This document shows, in pieces, positions 1 to 11,038 of a stretch of 64,000 nt of DNA (within the stretch, counting starts at the first letter, position 1; each line of letters opens with the position of its first letter). The notes under the pieces are model-generated. The model made no database searches. It had not been told where the DNA came from and saw nothing but the letters and a program-made list of their open reading frames with translations. This DNA is from Parietaria judaica. Lineage: Eukaryota; Streptophyta; Magnoliopsida; Rosales; Urticaceae. Where the stretch lies: the NCBI GenBank assembly GCA_954871525.1, contig OX940870.1, positions 7,595,501 to 7,659,500 on the forward strand, written 5' to 3'. A program made the position numbers and the translations under genes.

Positions 1-129
1 ATCGTTATTCAGGTGATTCTCTATTTTTTGAAAAAAAATAAAATAAATATGATATTATTATTGAGTCGAAAATAATTTAAATCAACCAATTTATTGAGTG
101 AGGATGAAAAGGCATTATTTGGAGTTTAC

Positions 130-205
130 CTGCATTGTTGTGAGCAGAGAAAGTGAAGAAGAAGAAGACCAGAAAGAGCACCACGAGAACTCCAGAGACC
201 TTCAT
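130..205 (-). CDS. 5' coding exon of a small secreted peptide gene (partial)
   Basis: Seen: on the minus strand an ATG at 205-203 opens a 25-codon frame that starts MKVSGVLVVL, continues with an unbroken run of Leu, Val and Phe and ends SAHNNA. This is a textbook signal peptide (basic n-region, hydrophobic core, small residues before the likely cleavage site). The frame reaches a consensus donor (AG|GTAAAC, GT at 129-128) after 25 codons plus one base. The rest of the gene would lie left of position 1. Inference: a secreted cysteine-rich or signalling peptide; plant GASA and EPF/EPFL genes commonly have an intron right after the signal peptide, but nothing here decides between families. A TATA-like run near 325-336 would give a leader of about 90 bases; another at 241-250 seems too close to the ATG. 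Confidence 0.55.
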
Positions 206-531
206 ATTATAGCCTTGCGTAATAAAGGGCAGAAACAGAGATATATATATCCTTCAAAGGATATGATGTGGCTTTGAATGAGGAGCTGAGCTGAGCAAGA
301 ATGGTGTGTTTTGTTTGATGTGTATTATATATATAATAAGTGAATAATGGAGGGAGACATGTGGCTTTTACATGCCATGAGAGAAGTTAATGCTGCTTTT
401 CAGACGACTCCGGGGAATGAACAGTCTTTAATGCTTGCGGTGGAATGCGAGCCTTTGTTCTGCTTTGAAATCAATCCCTCTTCATTTTTATTATTATTAT
501 TATTATAAAGTTAAAGTATATTAACATGCTT

Positions 532-604
532 GGGGGTGTAGCTCATATGGTAGAGCGCTCGCTTCGCATGCGAGAGGCACGGGGTTCGATTCCCCGCACC
601 TCCA
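532..604 (+). tRNA. trnA-CGC: tRNA-Ala (anticodon CGC)
   Basis: The 73-base sequence folds into a full cloverleaf. The acceptor arm GGGGGTG pairs with CACCTCC and leaves a G3:U70 wobble pair, the classic alanine identity element. The anticodon stem CTCGC/GCGAG carries loop TTCGCAT with anticodon CGC at 565-567. The T arm contains GGTTCGATTCC (internal B box), and an A-box-like TAGCTCATATGG lies in the D arm. No CCA is encoded, there is no intron, and a T-rich stretch follows, as expected for a nuclear Pol III gene. Confidence 0.96.
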
Positions 605-1572
605 TTCTTCATTTTTCTTTCTTTCTGGTTTTCATTTATTTAAATACTGTGTTTGGATAATTGGATTCAATAAAAAATAAAATTTTGTTTTAAATCAACT
701 TCGATCCAACGGTCCTAAACAAGAACCAAAACTTCTTCTTCGGGCAAAAATCTGGAATCCAAATTTTTAGATTTGTATTTTTTTGGATCCATAAAATTCT
801 GGGTCTGAAACAAACATTAAAGATTGATTTTTCAGTTAATTACTTCGCTTCTTCTTTTTCTGGGAGGTATATTAACATTATTGCCTCTGATTCCACTAAT
901 TTTGATAGCGATGGGACTATATCTCACTTTGAGTTTGTGGTCCAACACACTTAGCCACTCAAATTTTGGTTTATAGGTTTCTAGTGTGGCCAATATTCAG
1001 GATAACCATAGTTAGTTAAATGATAAAAGGGATTCTTTCATGAATAAAAAAATAAATGATAAAAGGGATAATTTCGACATAAGTTCTTCGAGAGAGGCGA
1101 ATATAATTCTTCCTACAGCTACGTCTAGTTAAAGTTTGTTACACGAGAGACACATATGCGTCTACGATTTAATTATGAAAACTTGTGTTTTACTTTAGAA
1201 GACGTGTTAACTTTGAGAGGGATGAAATTGGACCTCAACATTGCCTTGGTACAAGATTGGAAGTCCCAATAATAAAAGATGTTTGAACTTTGAATTGTAC
1301 CACAACCATTGTCGAATCGCCGTGCTCTACAAGGAAAGAAAAAGTCATCGCCATGACATGTATAATTTGAAATTGTGCCAAGCTTTGTAGGAGCATACAT
1401 ATTTTATATGATGGTTGCCTCTGCTAGCTATGTATGTTTATATTTGTAACCGTCGCCATGTTGATAAAATACATAGAATATTGGCAACATGATTGTGAGA
1501 ATAGACACAAGCTAGCTACTTTATGGGCATTCCCTCTCATGCCATTATTGATATACGAGTATGGGTCATGTC

Positions 1573-1635
<63 letters not shown>

Positions 1636-1858
1636 GCTTCAAAACAATACATTGACATCATTCATAGAATATGAAACCTAGTGAATAGTTAATGAATACT
1701 CATATCAAGCGTTAATGTGGGCACCAATTAATGAATGATAATACTTGCAAAACTGAACAAATTAGCAAAGGCTTTTCTCCTAAAAAAAATGTTAAGCAAA
1801 AGAAAATCGACGCCATTCTTCGATCCGACGTCGACGGAGATCATCAGACCTTCCGTGT
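605..1858. other. Intergenic region with a long (TA)n microsatellite
   Basis: No supportable gene. Short frames here are low-complexity or lack any family resemblance. An uninterrupted TA dinucleotide run occupies about 1576-1635. The right end probably contains the 3' untranslated region of the RPS29 gene transcribed leftward. Confidence 0.6.
1576..1635. repeat. (TA)n microsatellite
   Basis: About 28 consecutive TA dinucleotides, the longest simple repeat in the window and a likely length-polymorphic site. Comparable TA tracts occur at 10584-10628, 30003-30028 and 36229-36265. Confidence 0.95.
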
Positions 1859-2290
1859 TCAGCGATACTGCAAAGGAGGAAACAAAAGCTTGAACACACA
1901 CACACATACATGAATTTATCTGTATTCGAACAGGGAAAAACGATATCGATTATGAACGGACCTTGACGAATCCGATGTCCTTGGCGATGCTGCGGAAGCA
2001 TTGCCTGCAGCACATCAGGCCGTACTTCCGGATTATGGCGTGCGAGTTTCCGCAGACTCGGCTGTTCATAAGAATTAAAATCAGATTAGTACTAATTAAT
2101 CACAATCAGAGGCCATAATATGAAACTCTTATAATAAGAATAAAATACTTTGACCTAATTTTGGTCTCCGTACCCGAATATTCAGAATTCGAAACAGAAA
2201 ATCATAGAACAAAATTGAAAAAGCTCACCAAGCCCTAGAGCCGGGACCATAGGTCTTAGTGTGGGAGTTCCAGACGTTCGAGTGTCCCAT
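1859..2290 (-). CDS. RPS29: 40S ribosomal protein S29 (uS14 family)
   Basis: Component of the small cytosolic ribosomal subunit. Three coding exons on the minus strand: 2229-2290, 1962-2061 and 1859-1867 (lengths 62, 100, 9). The spliced frame gives 56 residues, the normal size of the family. It begins [10 protein letters not shown], continues [15 protein letters not shown] and ends [15 protein letters not shown]. Two CxxC pairs (C21/C24 and C39/C42) form the zinc site. Splice sites are TG|GTGAGC, ACAG|CCGAG, AAG|GTCCGT and GCAG|TATCGC; phases join exactly. The third exon carries only Tyr, Arg and the stop TGA, so it is easy to miss. Two TGTCGTTTT motifs lie 130-165 bases upstream of the start. 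Ser/Thr and Ile variants relative to typical S29 are conservative, so the gene looks functional. Confidence 0.93.
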
Positions 2291-2667
2291 TGTTCGAGGT
2301 TCTCTCTGATGGCTTCTGATCTCTCTTCTTTCGGCAGAGAAGCTTCGATACTGAGGATAAAACCCTAAACCCTGCAAGCTGAATTTATAGTCTTCGCTGT
2401 GACGTAGGTTAGGAATGCCACACGTGTCGTTTTAATCCATATTATGTCGTTTTCTTTTTTTGTAAGCGCGTCGTATAATATGATATAAGTAGTTTGGGTA
2501 TATTATAGTTTTTTTAAATGTAAATTATCGTGTATAACTGTAGATACAGATGTAGCCTATCTATGTAATTTTATATTCTAATATATATATATATATATTA
2601 TAATGTGTTGATTAATATAATATTATTCTTACTAATACCAATAAAGTTTCTCTGTCATATATTAATA
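2291..2667. other. RPS29 upstream region
   Basis: Contains the RPS29 leader and promoter. TGTCGTTTT occurs at 2425-2433 and 2445-2453, a motif also found upstream of other genes in this window. A short TA run lies near 2581-2598. No further gene is seen. Confidence 0.5.
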
Positions 2668-4060
2668 GAAAACCCACAAAATACCCAAAAAAAATATAAG
2701 GTTTATGAAAAATGCCCATAGTTTCAAAAAACTATTTTATACCTATTAATAAATTATTTTGGACCATTTTATCCCTAATTACAATTTTTAATTTTCGTTT
2801 TATTTATTTATTAATATTTTAATTCGAAAATGTTAAAACAACAATTATGATTGACTCAGCCATTAATTATCATATTTAATTTTAAATATATTTTATAATT
2901 AATTCTAATTTAAAACCACTTTCTCTCTCTATCACTCACACGTCTCTCTCTCTACGATATTTAGCTATTTATAAGGAAACTAAACGATTTTATGTATTTA
3001 GCTATTTTTAAGGAAAGAAATTCGTTTTAAGTACAGTAAAAACGAATTTCTTATGATGTTAGGATATGATAATATCAATTGTATATATATTTACCATTAA
3101 GTACAGTAAACAAATCATAATTTACGTATATAATTTTTGTATATAATTCGTTTTATGTATATAATTTTTGGTAATTTAATCTACAGTTTGATATTGGTAT
3201 ATATATATACCGAATTCATGTTGATATTTACGACTTGCACAAACATTCTCCGTACTAAGTATTGGTAAAGAATATACAATTTTGGTAATTAAAATTACAG
3301 GTTGATATTGGACGATTTATGTAAATATGGGATGATGAATAGTAAAATATAGTTACGTAAAAATACAGAATCGTAAATTTAGAATCGTAAATATATTTAC
3401 GTAATCTTAGTTACATAAAAACACATGATCGTAAATATAGATACATAAAAATACAAAATCGTAAATATAATTACAGATTCCTAAATTCAGTTACGTAAAA
3501 AAAAAAGGCTGAAATAATAGGATTTCTATTTTTAAAAATTTGATTAACAAATAAAATATCATGAAAATAAGATTTTGTTTTGAATAGTAAAATAGGGTGG
3601 ATTAAGAGTGATTTGAAAATAACATGATTAATAGGGGATATTTGTTTTTAATTTATTCAGTCTGCTATATTTAAGGAAATTTTTTATTTTTTTAATTAAA
3701 AAAACGAATTTAAGATTAAACATGATTAAATCAAAATTTTAATTGTTTCAAATGCTAAATAGTAGGGATTTTTATTTGTATTTTAATTATGGATGGATAA
3801 ATATAGTCAATTATTATTTGCTACTTTTTAGGAGAAAAACTGTTTTGATTCAAATTCAACGTAAGAATATTTATTTAATTATAATTAATTAAATAAAACA
3901 CGTCATTTTTTTACACTTCATTAAAAAAAAACACGCCAAATTTATGAGGGGTATATTGGTCTACAATTTATTTTGTTGGTGGTTATTTTTACCAAAAATA
4001 AAAATTGGCATTTTTCTTAAACGTTGTGTTACAAATGAGCATTTCTTTCATTTACCCTAT
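2668..4060. mobile_element. Non-coding TIR element, family A copy 1 (Mutator-like?)
   Basis: The stretch has the same opening and closing sequence as 46178-48293. Shared landmarks include CATAGTTTCAAA, TATTTTATACC, a TGGACCATTTTA motif and a closing GGCATTT...CATTTA segment. The two ends of the element are themselves weakly inverted: the opening (TAAGGTTTATGAAAAATGCC) resembles the reverse complement of the close (AACGTTTAAGAAAAATGCC). The flanks carry TATTAATA-like sequence on both sides, a possible imperfect target duplication. No open reading frame of note is present. The interior at 3350-3500 holds a degenerate array built on a TCGTAAATATA core. Assignment to a Mutator-like group is an inference from diverged long TIRs only. 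Confidence 0.5.
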
Positions 4061-5514
4061 TATTAATAAGGGCATTTGCGACAGAAATACCACATACTAA
4101 TAATAATAATTAAAAAAAAGATTTATTTTTTTCTTTTCTTTTGGTACTTCAAATTTTTAACGAAATAAAACTTTCTCATATGAGTAACTTTAACCATATT
4201 AACGTAAAGTTTCACGTGACAAGTTTTTCGCTCCTCTTAAAATATTAATTATAATATATAACAGACGTGTAGCCTATGTATTTCTACATTATATATTCTT
4301 TGAAATGTGTCGATTAATAAATAAATAATTCGAGATTTGAGCTCTATATATTAAGTTTTAGAGCGTTCCACGTCCTATTGCGAACGTACATAAATTGCTT
4401 GAAGAGCTTTCGTGTAGCATTCCATTTGGTGCGGTAGTTAAGTAAAGACAAGAGTGTAGTCGAAAACAATCACTAATCTATTTTTTTAAGCATATTCAAT
4501 ATTGTTTATTTATTTTATCAAAATATTTCAATGATTTAAACTTGGAAATCATAGCCTGATCGGAAAGGAACAACCAAACATGATAACATGTGAATATCTT
4601 ATGATTGCCGGCATGCAGCATCTTTGTACTGTCGGAGAATTATGCATAAGATTCTATATTCTTTAAAATTCGTAGTACCATTTTCGCTTTTTATTCCTTT
4701 CCATCCATGGGGCAATGACAAATGAAATTTGGCTGTGCGATTGCTTTCCGGCTGACTGGTTTCCGACTGGAATCGGAAAACTGACTGACTGGTTTCCGGC
4801 GTTCTTTCAAGAGTTTAAAAAACCATGGTATGAAAGTGAAATATGGATAAGCTTTTTCTTCTTTGCATGTTAGTATAGGGCAAACACAGGGAGTCAAACT
4901 CAAAGTATGTTTAATAGTAAAATTCAAAACCTCAAATTATATTATTATAAATAGCATTTATTTGTTGCACTTTGCACAAAATTTACCTTTTGATTTTTTA
5001 TTTTCTTTTCAAATTCTAAAAGAATTCACCCCTAATTTATAATGTTTTTCAAAATTTTACATTGATTTAAGCTTAATTCACCGATTATTTTGCCACCCCG
5101 CTTTTCCTGAAAAATAAATAAATATATACTAAATTAAGCATCTTTTACAAAGCGCCATCATCTTCTAAGCTTAGAAACCACAACGCACATAAATCATGAA
5201 TATATGCTTGAAAACTGACACAAAATATATAAACTCAAGTCAAGAACAGAGAGTTAAAAAGCTCATTAGTATTTAGTAATAAATATACATTATAAAACAT
5301 ACAACATCAGTTCATTCCGTTCAGAAACGAAGCAGGTGAGGTACAGCAAAAACCATCATAATGAAACTATGAAGAAGTTGATTACTTATAATATCTACAC
5401 CAAACCCAACTTCACATTTTCACAAGGAGAAACATGTCTCAAATATGGAACCATCCTGCTTCATTCCCTTCCATTTTTCTTCATCATCTTCTTTTCTTTC
5501 TCTATGGACACAAC
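4061..5514. other. AT-rich intergenic region
   Basis: No gene recognised. A 78-codon minus-strand frame at 4691-4927 has low complexity and no family resemblance. The right end likely holds the 3' untranslated region of the gene that ends at 5515. Confidence 0.5.
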
Positions 5515-6944
5515 CTAGTAAGTGCGACAAAGCGACGACGTGGACCTTGCCCAGCCGAAGAAACCCCAGATGGACCTGCTGTTGCGCTTCACGGGAGACT
5601 GATTGACCTCGCTCCCGTGCAGCATCTCCCACATCACCCGTACATCCTCGTACTCGCACGCGTGCACATCGTTCTGCAGCTTCAGTATTCCTGATGAATG
5701 TTCAAAGACCCAATTAGCCCTTATTGAATACCAGAAGAGTCATGCAAATAAGTTGTGATGAGTTTTCATGATTCATTCTTCAAGTAGAAATTTATTAGCC
5801 TAATATTTTTAATTTTATAGCAATTTCTTCGCACCTCGTAATTTGTAGCAAATATCTTCCTAATTGTGAAAAATTCGACTGTTATCGACTAATTTTAGGC
5901 CATTTACAAAATTTTAAATATTTATCATTAATAGAAAATATTGCTAAAAAGTTACAAATTCAAAATGGAAACTTCTTTAAGAAAAATAAGGGACTAGACT
6001 GATAATATGTTTCATTCTTCTCCTGATCTCAATATTAAGATGGAAAGAAAGAAAAAAAAAACCCTTTGACTCACGCGGATTGCCATTACAATTTACCAAA
6101 AACAGAACGAGACATATTAAGGAAGTCCCAAATCTGTATACCAAAAAATCACACTTCATAAGAGGTTAAGACATCTAACAGACAACCATTTGTGTCAATG
6201 CATTCATGCACTATACCTAATAATAACATTGCTTCGCTTGGAATCTTTTGGCGGATCTGGCTAAAAAAGCGCGTCTAAATTCAGACTTGTCTGTAATTAA
6301 CTTCCTTTAAAACTGTTCATGATTGTGTCGGTCGCAGCTTGCAACCACTAGTGTGTGTGTGTATATATATTATATAGTCGGTAAAATAAACGTGACAATG
6401 GAATCAAACCCAACCAACGAAATAAAAAATAGCTTGATTGAGTTAATGCCCCTAAAACTGGTATCAATTCAAAGACACTTGACAGATGAAGAAGAGAAAA
6501 AATAAATAAATTAAAATTACATTAAGACCGACAAAGTCCCTACCCCACTCATCAAACTTCCCATCTTCACACCAATAATTGCATAATTCATACCAATCGC
6601 AAACGACAAGACTCGACTAACCTCCTAAGATCTCTTAAATGCCCAAATAATTGCGAGCTACGCGGTCAAATTATCTGACTAATTTAAGTTAAAGTCATAA
6701 GCATTTGTGACGAAGGATGAAAAACCGAATCCGAGATCGAAGATTTTGTTACCGAACACCCTAATAAAAACCGATATTCAGGACTCGATTATGCAAAGAG
6801 AAAGAGTGCCGAACCTTTCTTGCGGATCCCGAGGCGGGAGGCGACGCCGGTCCAAGCCCGACGGACGGGGAAAACAACCTGGTGCCACCACTCCATGCCG
6901 CGAGAGAATTTCCAGATGCACTTCTTCTTCTTTGTCTGTTCCAT
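5515..6944 (-). CDS. Conserved plant protein of unknown function, 101 residues
   Basis: Two coding exons on the minus strand: 6815-6944 (130 bases) and 5515-5690 (176 bases), split by an 1124-base intron with AAAG|GTTCGG donor and CATCAG|GA acceptor; phases fit. The product begins MEQTKKKKCIWKF, has a Trp-rich middle (GMEWWHQVVFP, RRAWTGVASRLGIRK) and an acidic/aromatic block (LQNDVHACEYEDVRVMWEML). It ends with a Ser/Arg-rich tail RSIWGFFGWARSTSSLCRTY. I recall this EYEDV.VMWEML pattern from small plant-specific proteins without known function. No signal peptide or membrane span is seen; the basic N terminus could be a targeting or nucleic-acid-binding region. A dense set of ACGT-core promoter motifs lies upstream, suggesting stress or ABA responsiveness. 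A non-coding 5' exon is possible. Confidence 0.75.
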
Positions 6945-7353
6945 AACCAGGAGAAAGAAAGTGAGTTTGGATTATCTTTATTGTGCAGCTAGGTCAACTG
7001 TGCTCTCGACAAATTGAATACGGAGAGGATGAGAGAGAATCGGAATACATTTCCAAAGATGACAACGAATATATAGAAAAAGTTGAAAAGCGTATTTCCG
7101 GAGCCGAAAGATCCACAAACACCACCATCAATGGCTTCTTAACTAACCTTTTTGGCTCTGTTCTTCGAGTTCTCTGTCTCTCTCTCTCTCCGAAGCTTCC
7201 GAGCTTTTCTCTCTCCTTGCGCTGTGGAGAAGAAGGAGATTTGTGGTTTTGGTCTCACTCACTCGGGTAGTTAGTCGTTTCCTTAAGCTTTTCTTTTTTG
7301 GCGTTTTGTGGACGCGGGACCCACCTGGACAGCATCGCCCACTCAGAGATAGC

Positions 7354-7616
7354 CACGTGTCAAGCTTCTCGCTGGGCCGTGTCCGAATCCAATGCTCGCC
7401 TCTCGTTGAACGTGACGTACTATTTTTAATTCGTAGTAATATAGAAAAAGAAAATGACTTTTTTTGTTGCCTTTAATGGTGTCCACGTGTGGGACGGCTA
7501 TTTGTTGTTATTCAATGTGTCTTAACTGACTAGTGAAAGAAGATACCGACACAACGGCCAATTAGGCACGTGCCTTTACACGTGGCGTAGAGTGGTGAAA
7601 CTGATCCTACGTGGCA
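7354..7616. promoter_or_regulatory. Cluster of G-box/ABRE (ACGT-core) motifs
   Basis: CACGTG occurs at 7354-7359, 7484-7489, 7567-7572 and 7579-7584, and TACGTGGC at 7609-7616: five ACGT-core sites in 263 bases, most with ABRE-like flanks (CCACGTGTC, CACGTGGCG). The nearest gene reading away from it is the minus-strand unknown gene starting at 6944. In plants, multiple coupled ABRE/G-box sites bind bZIP and bHLH factors and typically give ABA, drought or light responses. The functional link here is inferred. Confidence 0.6.
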
Positions 7617-7754
7617 TCTGAAGACGACGAACTCGTTCGTGGTCCTAAGGCCCGTTGGGCCCATTGTAAAAAGTCTCGTTCAGATGGCCCACACAGCAAG
7701 ACGTGACACTAGCACGTAGCCATATAGTATCTAGTTTGGTGTGCATTAAAATAT

Positions 7755-8014
7755 GGAGTAATTTGCATTTTTGCCCCAACACTTCTCGATTAGTGCGCAA
7801 TTTCTCCTCTGACTTGAATTTCTGCATAAATCACCCCAAACTCTTTATACGAGCGCAGTAAGTTCCGTCGGTGAGATGCGAAGTTATTACACGTGATATG
7901 CGTGTTTCTAACCCCGTTCGTAAAATAACGAGATTTGGCTATGCCAAAAATCCGAGTTTGTGGGCATTTGCGCAGAGTCCAAAAGTTCCGGGGCAAATGT
8001 GTAAGTTCCTCTAA
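7755..8014. repeat. Possible diverged short TIR element
   Basis: The left end (TTTGCATTTTTGCCCCAACA) and the reverse complement of the right end (TTACACATTTGCCCCGGAAC) are similar, making an inverted pair about 260 bases apart. No coding content and no clear target duplication were found. It may be a degraded MITE. Confidence 0.35.
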
Positions 8015-8532
8015 AATATGAGTCTGATTAATAATATGGAATTGGGTAAGGTAGCTATTATTGTACAAATGTAGACGGTCCAACTATCTTATAAATAAAT
8101 GTAAAGGTTAGACATTCAAATTTGCTTTGTGCTGCCATAGATTTCTACATTGGTCACACGACGAGATTGATATTTATTCAATATATGCCATAAGTAGTTT
8201 GGGACCATATTTATTTAGGTGAGTTTTAAGTGGCAAAATTGTTAAAAGATTTAGTGGAGAGCATGACTGAGTGGATAATGTTTGAAATTTTTTATTAAAA
8301 AAAAAATCCCTTTTAAGCCGTCAAGATTGAAGATGGTTCCTTCATACGACACAAATTATGCTTAGAATATCCTATCTAACACAACTCAAGATCACAAAGG
8401 ATTGAATCATCATTATTCGAAGAGAACTGATTCCGATTTCCCAAAATGTAATGGATTATATTTTTTGCTGTAAAATTACATCAATCACTGTGAAGACTGG
8501 AGAGAATCTTGCGTCGAGTCAGAATCTCGTAA

Positions 8533-10006
8533 CTAATCGGTACTTACTCTGGTTAAGCTAGCCATGTAGGTCAAGTAAATGGTCCACAAGTAGGCGCACG
8601 AACTGTTCATCAACGGCTGCAAGAAACGCGACGGAATGAATGAGCTCAGCGGGTTATATGGAAGTCGACTTGGCCGTGAAACCAAGGAGATTAAACTGAC
8701 CTGTAGAGGAATGGGAACAAATTTGAAGGTAACGAAATCGCAGAGAGGCCAAAACATGGCGCCGTTGATCAAAGTTGGGAGCAAGTCCCGCTTCAACCTG
8801 GCGACGATGTCAGTGCTGCTTTCACCTGAGATTTGGCCGCATGTCACAATGTTAATCCAGAAAACAAACATGTCGAAGTTGCCATTCCATAACTCGTATC
8901 TAATTATAAATCATTAATTCTCCGTACTTCCATCGGAACTCCTATTGAATCAGTTTGCCCAGCGAACTCGTAAACTGTAGCGATTCACTCTCTATTAACT
9001 ACATGACGGTGTCAGATTTTAAGGGCGAGTCGTCATCTTGTCGCGTTGTCGCAGGGAGTTCTCATGAGGCATAATTGCAAAAGTGCATCTACCACAGTTC
9101 AGTACTTCAAAGAAAATTTTGATATAAAAATAATGAGCACGGGAAAACTGAGACAACGCAACGAGTTCGGAGAGAAAAAAACGAATAACCACTTTAAACA
9201 AATACCGCTCTAACCTTGTAAGCCTGCATTATACGAGAAGAAGACGGTCGTGATGCACGGTCCAAATACCGCTTGCCCCATAAAAATCTTCTTCAAAGTC
9301 GAAACCAGATCCCGCTTCGGCAAGATTCTCGATACAAAATCGAACCACACGTGCTGCGACGGCCCTAAAATCAGCAATCCATAAGCGGCCATGCGCAATG
9401 TCCTTATCGAGTCATAGGAGCCAAAATCTGAAGAGGTGATCATCTACAAGAAAGCATAAAGTCACAAACAAGGAATGGATTTCAGTGAAAATCATAATCG
9501 GCTTCAAATTGTATGGTTTAATTTGATTCAAGCTAGTTCGAAACTGCCAACAAACTAGTCATTGTGCTGAAACTGTATCTTCAACAAACGAAAAGGAAAA
9601 AACCTAACCACCATGGAAATCATAGGAAGAACCTTGGAATTTCTCACTTTTATTGAATAAACCATAAGATTGTGGAAGAAATAAAGCTCACCTGGGAGGT
9701 GCAATCGGAGACTGCGTAGATGAGCGACGAAGATACGCTCTTCGTCAGAATCGGACGAGTTTCGAGCATGTTCAGGTACCATCCAACGAACCCGGTCTTT
9801 GAGCGCGAAGACGAGAATGCGCGCGAAGCGAGTGTCGCTTTGCTGAGAAGGTTCGGCGATTTGGAAACTGTGGCTGCGCCGAGTCCGCGAAGGGGAGACC
9901 GAGAGTAGGTTCGCCATTGATGGCGCTGAGAGGAGAGCGAGAGTGCTTCGTCTCCGATGAGCGCGAGGTTTCGTCTGGTGACGAATCTGATGAGATTGCT
10001 CGCCAT
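8533..10006 (-). CDS. Mpv17/PMP22 family membrane protein
   Basis: Four coding exons on the minus strand: 9692-10006, 9215-9443, 8701-8825 and 8533-8616 (lengths 315, 229, 125, 84), giving 250 residues with all phases consistent. Family hallmarks are WYLNMLETRPILTK at the first segment, DSIRTLRMAAYGLLILGPSQH in the middle and WPLCDFVTFKFVPIPLQ near the C terminus, followed by YLWTIYLTYMASL. Family members are four-helix proteins of peroxisomal, mitochondrial or plastid inner membranes, linked to channel activity and organelle homeostasis. The first 70 residues are rich in Arg and Ser with few acids, consistent with an organelle transit peptide. A GTAAGT sequence sits just before the stop, so a further alternative exon cannot be excluded. 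TGTCGTTT motifs lie 70-90 bases upstream of the start. Confidence 0.88.
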
Positions 10007-10581
10007 AACAACTAACTTGGAAATTCGAAGCTTGTGAAAGGAAAAAGGAACCAGAAACGGGGTATTTCAATTATTGTCGTTTGGCTCTGTCTTCTGTCGT
10101 TTCTATATTTAGTGTCATAATTCACATTAGTAAATAAGTACTAGGGGGACAAAAATATGGAATGCTAAATATAGACAAAAGTATAACGAGAATGATTGCT
10201 TGAAACCTCACTTTGTATATTTGTGTTTGTGTCGTTGCATGCTTTGTAAGATAATTATACCAAATTATAAATTCGTATTCTTTGTTTATGTCCCTTCTCT
10301 TATTTACTTTAAAATGTGCATGAGTTGGATTGAACTTCTTGGAAAGTAAAACTCAATCCAACATGATGCTATCAAGTTTTAGAAAAATCGACATTGTTTT
10401 AAGAAATCGATTCAATCCAATCTACCAATTTGAAAGGTTCAATTCAGCTCAACTCAATTGGAAAGAATTAGAAGTTGAAGTGAGTTTGGTCATTGAGCTA
10501 CATTGAAAAAATAATTGCATTTACAATTTGAGCTATTTTAACCTTTAATCATATGAAAAATGGTTTTATATACTCAACCTG

Positions 10582-10630
<49 letters not shown>

Positions 10631-11038
10631 CTCAAGACAACTTAGTAGAAGTGATACCTTTTCGTTTTCGTCTGTTCCATTAGTACATTTGTCATTTTAA
10701 TTTGATTCCTTCCCTTGTCGTTTAGAACGAAATGCCCTGTTTTCGTCGTGTTTTCTTTGTTCGATGATATAACACGCCTGAACATATCTTGGAATTTGGG
10801 GGATTTCCATACATCTTTGCATAAAATAGGGTCCCATTTGAGAAAAAAACGAGGACTTATGCCTCATATCGCGGTTCCTATTTTTCTTAGAAAGATTAGA
10901 GTGAGAGCGAGAAGCTGTGGAGCAGAGCCATTAGCCATGGCGTCGGCGACACCAGCTCCGAGCTCTGCCTCGTCCACTTATCAGGCGATGCGGCGGAGAT
11001 TCGAATCGCCGATGAGGCTCTGCTAACTCCGGCGACTG
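10007..11038. other. Divergent promoter region between the Mpv17 and PPR genes
   Basis: Holds leaders and promoters of two divergently transcribed genes. A TA microsatellite spans about 10584-10628. TGTCGTTT motifs lie at 10075, 10095 and 10716. A frame at 10715-11026 is probably leader sequence rather than a gene. Confidence 0.5.

Noticed and set aside
1434..1655. Frames on both strands over the TA repeat (poly Tyr-Ile)
   Set aside because: Pure translation of a dinucleotide repeat; no gene evidence.
3340..3510. Possible CRISPR-like or satellite array (TCGTAAATATA units)
   Set aside because: Spacing is irregular and units are AT-rich and diverged; it is an internal repeat of a plant transposon-like element.
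4691..4927. 78-codon minus-strand frame in the RPS29-downstream spacer
   Set aside because: Low complexity, no signal peptide or family motif, lies in AT-rich spacer.
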